From Spisula solida (Eukaryota > Mollusca > Bivalvia > Venerida > Mactridae), in NCBI GenBank assembly GCA_947247005.1, contig OX365950.1, forward strand, positions 49,948,761-50,012,760: 64,000 nt of DNA. Reading direction: 5' to 3'. Below, piece after piece: positions 13,601 through 28,600 of this stretch. The position numbers and the translations under genes were made by a program. The first letter of the stretch is position 1; each line of letters begins with the position of its first letter. Under the pieces are notes generated by a model that saw only the letters and a list, made by a program, of their open reading frames with translations, was not told where the DNA came from and did not search any database.

Positions 13601-16600
13601 TCCATTAAATAATGTGTTGCATAGAGTTACATGTTATATAAAACATTTAAGAGTCTTGTACATCTTTAAAGCACAATTCCATGTAATAGTAACTACTTGA
13701 GATCAGATATAATATTAGTCCAGTCAAAATAGACCAAAATTGGGCCAAACCCACAACAAATTGCCACAGAAACAAATTCACCACCTATGTCAAGTTTAAA
13801 CCTTGGCAGACTTCAGACAAAAGTCTAATATGTTTAATGCTGTGTTAAGTTGAGTCATAAATTGTCACATGTGCACACTCAGGAATAGAGTTATGGGATT
13901 TAAATGATACAGTCATGTTTTGACTGAAGTAATGACTGTTTTGACTGAAGTAATGACTGTTTTGACTGAAGTATGCTTTGTGAAGTCATTATGATGACCA
14001 AATTATGAGACATGTAATCAGGTTGACCGTATCATGAGCCCTTTATGGTTCTCGGCTGCTTGTTTGGCAAGCAAGTTGGTAGAACGCTCGGTCGTGTTGT
14101 TTAGGTTATCAGGTATCTTTTCTGACATTAGCTACAATGTTCTCTACATGTGGACAATATGACAGTACTGTTGCTTATAGAATAGCATGAGGTACTGATT
14201 GATAATTATACCCCTGCACAAAGAGTTGTAAGGGGGTTATACTGGATTCAGCTTGTCTGTCCGTCAGATTGTCTGTCCGTAGACGCAACTCCTCCTACAG
14301 TTTTGGCAGGATTTCGCTCAAACTTTCACAGATGAACAACCTCAACATATAGATGTGCATGAAGAAAGGAATTTGCGCTGCAATGAATTTTGGCAGAATT
14401 ATGGCCCTTTACCGGTGGGGATATATTAGTCTGCCAAATGGCAACAGCTCTAGTTAATTTCAGGACAACTGGTTGGCTCAATAGCTGTCTACCATATCAT
14501 TGAAAGCAAATGGTTTAAAAATTGTATATGGCCTAAGGCTACAGTTATTTTTGCTCTATGTTCTATATAAACGTTTGTCATGATGAGACAATTAATCTAT
14601 AATTCAGCTGAAAATTCTTACTTTAATCCTGTAGAACTAACATAGAGACAAAATTCTGACAAAAAACAGGCACCATAACCTGCTTGTTTAAAAGTTATTG
14701 TTTATCAATCGGTGTACCCCTGCGCAATGTGTGCTATTCGGCTCATTTTCAGAAATAGACCACTGTACACAAACCACTGATATATAAAATCTGGCATTCA
14801 GATTTTATTAAAAATCCTATTTTCTACTTATTTTACAAATTCTTTATCTAAAATTCACATTACATGCATAGTGATCATTCAACTTGCAACCAATACTCAC
14901 CATCTAACAGGGGAACTATTTTCTGTGTAGGCACTTCCTTATTTTGGGTAACGAGAGCCTATTTACTGTAGTCTTAGGCCATATAAAGCCCCAATGAAAG
15001 GGCAGATTATGACGGTCAAAAAGTGAAATGCTTTTCAGTGTTTCCCACCTAACATAACTAAACTAACAGTCTTTCGGACGAGACGTTAAGCGAGGTCCCG
15101 TGTATGATGCTTTACATCGGCACGTAAAAGAACCAGGGATGCTTCTGGAACTGGAGCATCTTCTGTATCATGCACTATCCCCCAAACACAGCCTCTTCTG
15201 GGGGCCTCGCCCATATGGATTATCCGGTGGCGAGGATAAATAAAAGCAAAATAAACAAAAGCAGATTATGAGACATGTTAGAGCACGTTTATGAAATAAT
15301 TTGACACATTTTGCTATGTATTATGTTGTATTATGTTCAATTGTTATTATGACTATGACACTTAAGATTATCTATTTTAATTTGTAGTTTCATTGTAACT
15401 TTGCAAATTCTATAAGTATAGGAGCTGTTCTCTAGGAAAACTGGGCTTAGTGACATTGTATGTTGCAATTGTTGGGTAATGTTTAGGAAAGGCTCTGAAA
15501 CATGAAAGATATCATGGTCTTTGGTTTAACTTTAAATAATTCTATGATATAGTTTTATCTCTTAGAGAAAAATGAGGGGTAAGTGGTTAAATATTAAGTG
15601 CTTTTTTCTGAAAGAAATCATTCTCAATTTTAATATGTTTTATTAAAATAAGAATATAATTCTCAAATGTGATGCAACTTTGAAAAGTTTACATCAAGAC
15701 ATTATCAAATACTGAAGTAGTGAAATGCTTGATTAGGTAACGTCAAATTCTAATTATATTGTGTATATATGAAGGATTACAGTACAGAGACCCAGGTAAG
15801 AGTTTGGTCAGATTCCAGTGTTTATATTGATGAGAGTAGACTTTGCTATCACCTCTTGCTTACTGACGTGTGCTTGGTTTAATTGATATTTGATTGTGAT
15901 AGATGTTCTTGCTAGATTGGATTGTTTAGATCAAATAATTATGTAGATTAAAGTAGAATTATTAATAACGAAATCACGAGCTGTTAGGCTATAGTATTCC
16001 AATAAATTATTATCCAACTATGCAATTTCCCAGCTAAGCAATTTTTACAAACATAGCTATTTCCAACAGGTGTATAAATATATATTTAATTTTACTAAGT
16101 TGATTCAATCTTTAACTATAATGTATTAAATGGAATTGATTGTAGATTTTAATGTCTTTTAAATATGGTAAAAATCTAGATCTTGTTGTTTTTCTACATT
16201 TTGTTTTGGATAAATTTTGGTTTGGGTGTAATGAGCTGTAGTTACCTCCCTTGTGGGTATTCCTTATTTGGTATGATGATATATTCTAGTCGTATACATG
16301 TATATTATAGTTCTTGTTACTTCCCCTCATACTGATGTGAAACTCCTTTGTGTATATACATTGTATCTATTTGGGTGGAGAAATAATGTATGTATGATTT
16401 GTCCCAGTAATTGATAGAGTTAGAGATTTTAGAAGTGAATTATTTTTGTTGAGCTTTAACTGTCTGTATTAGACACTATGGTATTTTAGATACCCCATAC
16501 CCCAATAAACACATATATCACAAATATCTGGTTAATGTTCCATATTTTACTTCAAATTAAATATACCGGTATTGTATTAATATTACATCCCCATTGTTTC

Positions 16601-19600
16601 TAATTAATAGATAGTAACCTATTGCTGGTCTGTATGGAAAAGATCATTGTTAAAGTGACCTCAGTTAGCAATCTCTTAATTTTATAGTAAAATAAGTTTA
16701 ACTTCAGTTTTTACTATCATGTAATGTACATTAGCTGTATTGTCCATTCTTGCATAACATTGCTTAAAATCAAGTCTGTATGGAATAATGTTCTCTTAAA
16801 TCTTAAGTTTTCCTATCATAGAACCAGTCTGCAGGAAATTTACAAACATTTTATGACACTAAACCTCCTAGTTTGTCAGAAAACCAGTCTGAGACATTAC
16901 AGTTGTGAAATTTTTAGAAAACAGTTGTGAAATTTTTAAGTTTTCTGAAAGGCAATTAATTATGGGATTAGAAATTTGTAGAATAGATAATTTGTACTGA
17001 TTGACAGACTGATATCCAACGGCACAATTGTCTTGCAAACTACTGGCACGATTGTCTCACAAACTACAGGCACAATTGTCTCGCAAACTTTCACCGGCAT
17101 TATTGTCTCGATTGTCTGCAAACTAGGAAAGCTTAATACACGATGATTGGATTGCAGAAGGAAACACTCTGGTACAACATTCGTTTTCTATTTCCATCAT
17201 TAATTCGAAGTTTGCAGGGACAAACTTTAAATTGAGTTAAAAGAATTAACCTTTATTTGATGTGAAATTAACTTAGTGATATTGTTTTTCACTCTTGATT
17301 GTTTTAAAATTGCATTAAATGTGCTGTTTGAATTGAATTTATTTCAAATTGAGGTTACTTAGACAGTTTTTGTGTGTATTGATAATTGAAACATTTAAAT
17401 TATTCCATATCAAACATGGGAAATCCTTTAAAACATAAATATAGCCATTTTGATTTGTTGATGAGGGGGTATATTGCTTTGCACATGTCGGTCCGCCGGT
17501 AGACCAAATAATTGCGTTCAATAACTCAAGAACACTTTTCGCTGAGGGAACTTCAAACTTTACATGGAGGTTGGTCTGCTACAGTAGATGACCCATATTG
17601 ATTTTGAGGTCAAGGGTCAAGATCACTGTGACCTTTACCATTTCTGACAATTGGCTGTCAGGGGGCATACGTGTTTTACAAACATTTCTTGTTTCATTAG
17701 TATCTTTGGTTGTATTACAATTAATGTTGCATTGTCAGGAATTGAAAGTTTTTATGCCCCCGTATTGATAGATCGGGAGGCATATAGTGATTCATCTGTC
17801 CGTCCATTTGTCCGTCCGTACGAATGCACCGGTAGTTGTGGGGTGTGGAACAATAGGCTATTTTTAGATTCCATTCATTCCGTCACTTGTGGGGTGCAAA
17901 ATGCTACTTGTGGGTTGCAACCAAACAAAAGAAAGAACAAAAGAAAACCCCACAAGTACCGTCTCATGAGTATGTCCGTCCGTCCCTTCGTCCGTCCGTC
18001 CGGTTAACCCAAATTGACCGTTTCTTCTAGCATCATTATGGCTAGCTACAAAGCTTCCATACTTGCATGGATGTTGTATATGATCACTCTCCACATGCCT
18101 GTATCACTGGACTCCATTTTAACCTTCACCTTGACCTAATTTTGGACTTAGACTTATTAAAGGGCCAAATTCTTGGTTAACCCAAATTGACCGTTTCTTC
18201 TAGCATTAATATTGCTTGCTACAAAGCTTTCATACTGGCATGGATGTTGTATATGAACACTCTCCACATGCCTGTATTGCCTAACCCCATTTTGACCTTC
18301 ACCTTGACCTAATTTTGGACTTAGACTTATTTATGGACAAGCTTCCACAGAGGGCATAAGTGATTATTGAACGCAGTCTTGTTTGTATTACTCTCGTTCT
18401 TTCTGACTTTCTATCCCGTCATCACATGTTATCTATCCCGTCATCACATGTTATCTATCCCGTCATCACATGTTATCTATCTAGAAGTTCTAGGTCACTT
18501 ATCTGTCAGTTTACATGTGTTTGGTATTTTTGCAAGAGTAGATATATTAGTACAAATAACATGATTTATTGGAATCAAAATCATCTTGCCTCTGTGTATA
18601 TAGTGTCACCTAATGTTAAGCAGCCAATCAAGGAATGCACCTGATACAGAGGAAATTTAGAGCAGGTTGTTATTTACTTCAGCCTAGTTGTTGAATTTTG
18701 TTCGGAGTGTGGGTTAAATAAATGTAGGGTTAAATGGCTTCATCATGCAAAGTCAAAAAACAAATGGTACATAATTGTTTTTCCCTTACTTGGAACTAAT
18801 GGAAGCTGGCTTCTGATGCAATACCCTCATGGCGATAGACAAAATCAGGATTGAGATGTCAAGTGTTATTGATATAAATTGTAGAACATATAAGTTGTAG
18901 AACTTACTTTATAATCGATCTAAAATAAATTAGTATATTTACCCAATAAATAGAAAAACTGTTCTCTGGGATTTATTGATGGCTGCTAAATTCTGGTGAC
19001 CACTGACACAAGGTTAACTGTATTCTGTTGTTAAGTGTATGAAAGTCACAAAATGTTACATTTGACTATAAATTGACTGAAGTAATTCATACAATATCAG
19101 ATTAGTTGTTGCTATTTCTTAACATGTTTACTGTAGTGTTAAACATTCAGCTTTCGTTCACAACTTTGGTGCAAATTTTAGAAGAATATAATTGCATGAA
19201 TTAAATTATTTGTTCTTTATTGTTAAACATTCATTAGAGAAATGTGTGATATTGATTTTCTTTCAGTACGGTGTTCAAAGAAGTGAATGAACTTCAATGC
19301 TTTATAGTCGTAATTGAATTGTCTGTTATTTTATACAAATAATTAGATTGTTTTTCCATTGCTGTTTCTTTTATTGCTCATTCTTTGTGTTATTATTACA
19401 GTTATCAATGTTGGCTGACTTCAATGAAGTACAATGTATTAAAGTGGCTCGTGAGAAAGATAATATGAACAGAGTGGAACTTTCTGTCAAGGGAGATGAG
19501 CCTGGAGTAAGTATTTGAATTACCTCCCTTTACCCCTCTCCAGCTTGTTGCACAGTTTATTGTACTTACCTCCCCTTGTGTGCATATGTGTCAGTGATGT

Positions 19601-22600
19601 TATACATGCATGGTTGTGTGTTTTATTGTGAAACTGTTATTCTCTGCTCCACTGTCATTAGATCAACATAGTATCATGCCATACAAGCTAGAAAATTGAA
19701 CCCTGCAACATGAACATCTTTAGCTAGGACTATGTTATATAAATACAATGTATGGCGTATAAATATCTAAAGAAATATATCAATCTGCCTTATATCCCTC
19801 AATCTGGCGGGCACAATTTGGTTGAAATGCCATAAACTCCGCAGTTACATCCATTCAGTGGTATGTTCCAGAATGCCATATAAAGCACAATGCATAACTA
19901 CACTGCAGTCTGCTTGTTTATAAATCCCCCTCCAAAAATGTTGATTGATTTTCATCAGTAAGATTTATAGCTTGGATGACCTAGAGGTCTGAATAATGAG
20001 CTCTCACTCAAGTAGAGATTTGTTTTATATGATGTATCCAAATTTGGGAGACTTCAGCCTGTCTATATCTTAAGAGATCACCAACTATACTTCGTGACAT
20101 TGCTTTATTCACACGCTTCGAGTAGTATCTGTTAGAATGATTGAAGCATGAAGCATCCACCAAAGGAGTGGCTGGTCAAAGGTTCCATTCACCCATGAGT
20201 CTGTTCTGGCCATAGTTCATGTACAGAAATACATATCTAGTCTAACTGTTATCTATGCACCCATTGCTACAATTAAGAGAGCACTTGCGCAAGCCATTTG
20301 TCACGGAATATTACCTCTCCTTATCCTATGATGTTCACTGCACATATTCTCCCTTATTTCACAATGTGCACCTTGCTGTGTTTCCTTTTATATCACAGTG
20401 TTTAGCTCCACTTATCTCACTCTATTCACCATGCATTGCCTCCCCTTGTTTCACAATGTTTGCTATACATTACCTCCCCTTGTATTACACTTTTGTCCAT
20501 GATGATCTCCCCTTATCTCACAACATTGCATTATTCCCCATTATCTGCTAATTTAAACCATACATTAACCATTGTTTCCCCCTTGTTTCACAATGAAAAC
20601 AATGCATTACCTCCCCTTATCTTACAAGTTTACAATGTAAACAATGCATTACCTCCCCTTTTCTTACAATGTAAACAATGTATTACCTCCCCTTACCTTA
20701 CAATGTTAACAATGTATTACCTCCCCTTATCTTACAATGTAAACAATGCATTACCTCCCCTTATCTTACTATTTGTAAACAATGCCTTATCTTCCCCTAT
20801 GACACAATATTTGCTACATATTACCTCCCCTTTTATCACATGGTTTCCATGCATTAAATCCCTTGTTTATTGCAGCTTTTTAAAAGGGAGACAACCAGTT
20901 ATCAATCCAGTTATTAATACATTTTTAATTGATTTTTATTGATATTTAATTGATGTTACAGCTATCTGGAGTTTTGAAGAATCTTATAACTCCCAACAAT
21001 AATAATGATTCACTAAAGGTACATTTATTAGAATGAGTTGAAATCGGCTTACTTTACAATATAGCTTACTTATGCTTGTTACTACATATAGATTAGTTCT
21101 ATTTATAGATTACTCAATGCTTTATATTATTTCCTGATATGTTACTATATTTAGAATTCTCTCTTGCTTTGATCTATTTATAGACATTCTTGCTGTGGAA
21201 TTTGACTGAACTATCTTAATAATCTAACAGATTTCATTATCAACATTTAATATTTCAATAAACATTTTACTGTCTTATACAACTAAGTTATAGTGTCATG
21301 TAGACTAGAAACAGTCTCCTTAACAAATAGAGTATTCAGAAACTTGAGAAAATTAAAACATGACAAGGAGGGTATAATAGGTATTTTGAGTCATTTAACA
21401 GTTTGAGTTAGTCTGCTACAGACAACTCATAGCTTAAAATTAGTGTGCTGTTTTAAAAAGTGCCAAAGAAACTTCATATACAAATTAAATTATGTCGAGC
21501 ATCAAATGTGCATTGTTTGACATGTACATTGATCCTAAGACAACCTAGCTAGTCCATGGACTTGCCTTCATCATATTTAAGATGGCCGACCAGCAGCCAT
21601 CTTGGATTTTTTCAACACTGTGTGTGACAACTTCGTTGAAAGTGGTTTTCTTGGGGGGATAATACGAGACAGTATTCATATTCAGTAATTGATAGCTCTA
21701 GTTTATTTTCAATAATAGATAGATGAAATATGCTTGTGTTAGAGATTTTGATTTGAAATTCTAATTACCTAGGTTAAATTATGCATATAAACTTTGAAAA
21801 TACTTTTGTTTGAAATAGAATTAGAACCACATTTATTTGGTGCTACATTTGATAAATGGGTGTTATTTGTTCTTTCTTTCTGTCTATCCTGCTATTCTGC
21901 TGCAGTACCAAGATGATGACAATATATGGGTATAGTATTATATGTTATATCATCAGCTGCTACATACATGTATTGTATATTATACTGTTATCGACTTATG
22001 TTGAGGTGAATATGATGTTTTGTTGACCTGAAAAAAGTGATATTGACCGATGACGAAGTCAGAGGTCAATATCACTTTTTGAAGGTCGACTAAACATCAT
22101 ATTCATGGAAACATAAGTCTACAACTGTTATATTGTATACCATGCCATAAGTCAAGGACATAAAACCTATTGACTCTTTTTAAATTATAACAACTTCAGC
22201 CTCTCTTTAGGAAAGTGTATGTAATAGAAACAAAATACGACTCTTCAAATGTCCTTCTGATGTATATGTATGAGAGAGTATCCACATATTTATTTACGGC
22301 ATTTATCATTAATGGCTAGGTTAGAGCATATAAATATGTATAAGCAGCTGTAGGCCAAATAATATGGGAAATAACGTTACATTGTTTAGAACGTTATGTC
22401 GCATGAATGACGTCACGTCATATAAAAGTGATATCCACCCCAGCCTCGGTTTTGGGAGGTGTATATTGAAATATATACACCTCTCGTGCAGGCCGTCTAA
22501 GCCAATCAGAATCCTTGTCACATAACAGGTATACAATATTATATGTTATATAGCTACTATATATAGTCTGGTATATGTGTAGTAGTGTTGATGTAACATT

Positions 22601-25600
22601 GTTCTCAAATATTTAAACAGAAAATCTTTAGTTCTTACAGTTTATTTTAATACAGTCATCTTGTATAGTCAGGAGATATTTAAACTTAAACATGAATCCA
22701 CATTCTAATATAACTGATTTACAAGATTTCTTAAGCATAATACATGTACATTGTATATCAATTTCCATGAAAAAAACATTAATTATGGGTTCTTTAGATT
22801 CATGTTTGTGGTGCACCTCATATGACATTTTACTTATGTATATACTGAAAGTTGAAGTTAAATATATAAACAAGTAGACAACTTATTTTCTAACAGAATT
22901 GCATAAACTTTTTATGCAAATTTAAGCTTCAACTGGTACACAAATAGAATGCACTATTTCTAACTTATTACACTCCTATTTATAATCAAACCTCTATTTC
23001 CCCTCATTTTATGAAAATGAATGAATATTTACTGTTTATTATATTTGAGAATAATGTGATAGTTGGATGTAGTATATTTATGTAGTGTATTCTGATAGTA
23101 TAATCTAGATGTATCTGGTGTTGGGTATATTGATTCATTTGACTTGCGTAATGACAATCTGTACAATATCATTCGGTTGACCAAAATAATTGGTTCGAGT
23201 TAATACCTCAATAACGGTTTGGGCTAGTATCTTAAAACTTTATATTGGGGTTGATCCTTATGTTTGTTACTGTGCATTTTTTGTAAATAGGTCAATGAAA
23301 GTTAAAACTTATAGCTCACCATTGAATCCAAATTACAATATATTCTGCTGAGAACTTTTAGGGACAATGGCTCCTCTTATTGCTCAATTGCAGTTTAATT
23401 ATGCAGTCTATTAATTAGGCTCCCAGCTCTTTATTGCTTAAACTTTGATTGGCACATTATTCATTTTACACGCTGAAATGTGGACCTTCTATATCCTTGC
23501 TGAAATATCCATGCTTAAAAAGAGGAGATAGTTGTGTTTTGTTTGTTTGGTCAGGTCTGTGTTATGCTTCTGTGACAGTATGATATTCATATTATAAAAG
23601 TCTGATCCATATTTTCTATTGAGTACAGGAGTAATTCTTCTTTTACTATGCAGAAATACATTTTATCACATAACCTGCGGTCCAGCAGTGCCGTAAAGCC
23701 GTGCCGTAAATATCGTTCGGCACTCCCAGAGTGTGCAATAAATATTTAAATTAGCCTGACGCGACGTAAGCCAATCCATGCATTGATTGGACCATGACGT
23801 CAGGATAATACCAACGTCGCCATGACGTCGCGCTCCTTGTACCGCTGAATTTTGTCTGAAACCTATGCAGCGTACATCATGATTTTGAACGATATTGAGC
23901 GTTCTACAAGGTTATGTGATAAATAGAATCCTACATTCGTGCTCATTACATACAAGTTTTATTAAACTTGTCAACAAAAACAATATGACACTCGGCAAAG
24001 CCTCTTGTCATATTATTTTGTCCACTGGTTTAATAAAACTCGTATGTAATGAGCACTCATGCAAGATCCTCTATATATACATGTATTTTATTGTGAATTT
24101 TGCTATGTAAGGTTTGCATATGGACATTAACAAACATAGGGGAGAAGTGATACTTTGATAACTATCATTATTTGACATGTTGATGATTTATAATCTACAA
24201 ATGTATCTTATTGTGCCCCCACACTTATTTATAAGTGGGGGGCATATAGCATTGGTGCTGTCCGTACGTCCGTCCCTACGTAACACAAATCTTGTGTGTT
24301 GAACTCCTCATAAACTACTGGGTAGAATTTCTTCAAACTTTCACAGATAAACAACCTCAATGTATAGATGACTGTAAAGGAAGGAATTTTCACTGCGTCA
24401 ATTTTGACCAGAGTTATGGCCCTTTGTTACTTTTACTATAAACCCTATAGTGAAAAATCTTGTGTTGAACTCCTTATAAATGGAATTTCTTCAAACTTTC
24501 ACAAATGAACAACCTCAATGTATAGATGATCGTAAAGGATGGAATTTTTGCTGTGTAAATTTTGACCAGAGTTATGGCTCTTTGTTACTTTACTATATAC
24601 CCTATAGTGAATAATCTTGTATGTTGAACTTCTCACAAACTGTTGGATAGAATTTCTTCAAACTTCACAGATTAATAATCTCAATGTATAGATGACTTTA
24701 TAGGATGGAATTTTTATTGTGCCAATTTTTACCAGAATTGTTGCCCTTTGTTACTTTTACTATATGATGGACCTTTGTTAATTTTTTTTCTTAGAATTAT
24801 AGTCCACAACGACACAAGGCTAAGAAATTGAATAATGATGTTACCTCAAACCGCTATTTCCTCTCCTTCCCCATTGTAAATGATATGTGCTATAATTGGG
24901 GCACCCGTGTCATTTCTAGTTTAATAAACATTGTTACAATATTTTTCTATATTTCAAAATCAGTTTTGGATATTCACATCTTTCATAACTAAAGCCCATT
25001 ACTCCATTGTCTGCTGTTGACATATAGTATCTTGTTATGAGACTGATAAGTTATAAAGTATATAATAATAGTGTACCTCATTTGAGGGGATAAATTGATG
25101 AGGCTATAGGAGTAAAGTGTTAACAACCTCTTATGTTCATATTGAAGTTACAGTTAAATCAGCAGCTGGTCCGCTCAGTTAGTAGAACACAGCACTGCCC
25201 ATCGGAGGTGTTACAGTTTTGTCAATTCCTTTGAACAACAAGCACAAATCTCTTTTGCAATCACAGGTTTTTTTAATTCTCGTTTTTGAAGACCGAGGCT
25301 ATTTTCAAATATAAATATTATTCAATTATTCTTAATTGCTGACAGTGAAATATTGCTTTAGGGTTTTCAAGACAGTGTGACAATTACTGATTTCCATGTG
25401 GTTTATTTTCAGACATTGAACCTAGGGTTATTGAAAGAGGATGCTATGAACTTTACAAGTATGGTGAATGGTTACTATAGAATCTTCGTGGATCCTAACG
25501 GTAACCTCATACAGAAGAACGCAGGCCGGCAAAGTAACGATCCAGATAGTAAGTCAAGGTTTATTAGAGTTTAATGCCATTTCTAAACAATTTTTCAGTT

Positions 25601-28600
25601 ATAAACCATGGCTGATTCATTTATTTAACCATTCATTCAACCAGTTTTCCTGGACTGTATCCTAACCAGTACTTACTCTTTCCCCTTCCATAAGAAACCA
25701 GCAACTTGCCACACATATATATATGGAGGAAAATCATCATTGTTGCCAAATTTACAAGGAATAAGCGAGAATCAAACTCAGATCACCAAGTTTAAAAGCC
25801 ATCGCACTAAACTTTCCAGCACGGCTGAGGCTACAATGACAGTATAACATATAATAGGCAGTCAGTCAATATATTGGTTAATGAGCGCCATTGTAATATT
25901 TCATTTTATGCTATTTATGTGATATAAGTCATTATAAATTTCAAATGGGCCAATTGCAGCCTTTTGAATTTTTTGAAAATTTTACTTCTACGAACCTCGA
26001 GCAATCTAAAATGATAAATCTTTCTCTAATTTTTACAGTTCCTATTTATGAAAGTAAACATGTAGTGATAGCAGCCCCTTGGAGTTACCCAGAAGATATT
26101 GTTTCTATGGCGATAGAGGAAGGTGAAGGGGACAGTGACGAAGAGACGTTGCACTTAGTGGACCTTTCTAGGGGTCCACCAGGATACGAGGCAAACAAAG
26201 ACTTCATCAGTAAATTAAAACAGGATTTGGGTATAAAGGTACTGTTTAAATTATACAGGGGTGTCAGTTTTCCTGATTTATCCGGATTACAGGATTTATC
26301 ATCATAGAAGAGCAATGGCTTTTGACCAATATAAAAGTTATTTGATGAAAATATCTCAATAAATGGCAAAGTTATTGTTATTTTAATCTGGAATTTACTA
26401 AATACAAACTAAGTTAATTATGGAAACAATCTCATTGAAGGTCTCATGTTTGGCAAAAATGTTCGGCCGAATATGATTTTCCTGATTTTTAATTTGGCCC
26501 TGTTGAAACCTCTGATGATACTAAGTGTGCAAAACGCAACTACGAGACATATCTGAATAATTAATTAAACAATTTGTCTTGTCTGCATGTGTCATCGCAT
26601 GTCTCATACATATGTCACAACAATCTTGTCATACCCACTTCACTTATTAGTTTAAATTTGTTTTATTACCAAAATAATATATACAACTTATTGATCCCAA
26701 GAGTCACCACACTTCACAATCCCAAGAGTCACCACACTTCACAAAATGAAAGTTACATTGAGATGACATGTTCTGCTTATAGATTTCCCTTGTTACATTG
26801 GAATCCATGAAGGAAATGATGTCAAAAGTAATGCAATGCCTATAAAGGCCTTTTATTGTTTAATGTTGAGTTTAAATCTGCCACTAAATCCTAAAACGGA
26901 CAGTATTCAAATACAAACAAAGGTGACTTTCATCAACTTTCGCCATTTGAGAGCCACTATCACTGAGCCTTGCTCATACACCTGTATTGTATGTATAATA
27001 TCTGTTATGGTATACATTGTTTATATTATGATTTGTAGGCGGAGCAGACGTCCAATCTTCGTGATATTACTGAGGAACAGTCAACTAAAGCAGGTCAAAG
27101 TTCAAAACCTTCAACCACTGTGAAGGAACCAATGAAAACTGTGATAAAAATAGAATCTCCGCGGCCAATGAGGCCGGACTCGGACAGTGATACGTCCAGC
27201 AGTTTGTCGCAAACATCGGACGCAGAGTTGTCTCCCTTGAATAAAAAGTCAGCAGACAGTAGCAGACGACAGACTAGTTCTAGTGCAGGGGAAGCAACTC
27301 TTAATGACAAAAATCTGAATATTGGACATAAAAATACAGGACAGTCTAAAACAAATCCTGTAGAATATATGAATGCTGGTAAGAACAGAAAGTCGGAAAC
27401 CAATGGTAACGGTTCTGATACTGATAGTGGGGTGGGTGGAGAGGGAGACAGGAACCTGAATGTTATACACGATGATGCTCGCTCATACGGTCGGAGTAAC
27501 GGACACCAAACAGAACGTGTATCAGATGATTGGGACACACCTCCAGACACGCCCACTGACACGCTTACAGGTTCACAACAACCAGGTAGTCTAGAACTTC
27601 CTCGTCAATCTGAACTTCAGTTAGATCTCAGTAAGTACTAACAACAATCCTAATCCTTCTGCTTTCTTAATACATTAAAACAGCTGAGGTTAATACAAAG
27701 TTCCCTTTACTTACATAATGCTGACTGACCTATATTTTATACATATGCAAACAATATTTATACTTGTAATGTAAGATCAATAACTCTTAAAAAGATGGAT
27801 GAATTCATCATGGTATTTGTGTCAAGTTTGTTGTCCTTGACAATCTACTGATGTTGGATAAATTAGGAGCATGTTAATAATATTACCATGTCTTAGTCGG
27901 TCTGTACCTAAAATCTGTTTCTTATTTTATCTAGAAAAAAATCTTCACCCACATGCTCAATATTTAGACTCATTATTTTCAATGTTTGAGCCATTGGTGC
28001 CAACAAATAATAAATCTCATTGCCTTATTTATTACAGATACTAAATCCAAAGCATGTAATGATATAAGTTTTGTCAGAATTTGCTTCAAATTATATTCAG
28101 TTTTGTTCTGTCCTGTGACTGATTTTCTCAAATTTCTTTTCCCCCTTTTAATGATTACATTAATTGTGTCTGCTGTACTTAGTCTACTTTATCTTTAAAC
28201 AATATTTCTTCCTAAACCCTTTTATAAAATTTGATCTTACTAGCTAGAAATGTTCTTTCGGTGCCATTTTAAAAAGATGTTTTATGTTTGCAAATTATTA
28301 CTAGGTCATTTGAGCTAAAAATAGATTTTAAAAGTGAAGTATACAGGAGTGTACATTCTATAACAGGGTACCGATGATTTTAGTGCAGTAACAAAATCTA
28401 ATGATAGTTAAAAAAAAATGTTGAATAAATAGATTTTGCAATGTATTAGTTACTAGTACTATTTTTATACCTCCACTACTAAAGTCACTTTGTCTGTCTG
28501 TCCGTCCGTTCGTCTGTCCCAAAGTTTGTCCAGGCTGTATCTTCTGTATGCATTGAAGGATTTTTTAATAACTTGGTACATTTGTTCGCCTTGATGAGAC

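Larger units (their letters stand above)
11318..19401. other. Intron e7-e8 (8 kb)
   Basis: The longest intron between FERM exons. No coding exon supported. Besides the listed repeats it has four imperfect copies of 'acaattgtctcgcaaact' at 17018-17120. The remainder is AT-rich sequence in which I see nothing. Confidence 0.6.
19507..25412. other. Intron e8-e9 (5.9 kb)
   Basis: Contains the two candidate cassette exons and several repeats listed separately. Sequence 22530-23640 shows nothing recognisable. Confidence 0.6.

Noticed and set aside
15783..15795. Possible 13-nt exon between gaaggattacag and gtaagag
   Set aside because: Length would break the frame of the FERM domain; no peptide support.
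17651..18094. ORFs of 118 (plus) and 76 (minus) codons
   Set aside because: They lie wholly inside dispersed repeats of the gtccgtccg class.
20255..20942. Open frames of 98 and 168 codons
   Set aside because: Low-complexity translation of the tacctcccctt repeat block.
28037..28066. 30-nt frame-compatible exon after tatttattacag in intron e11-e12
   Set aside because: The donor would be GTTTTG, which is too weak; kept only as a note.
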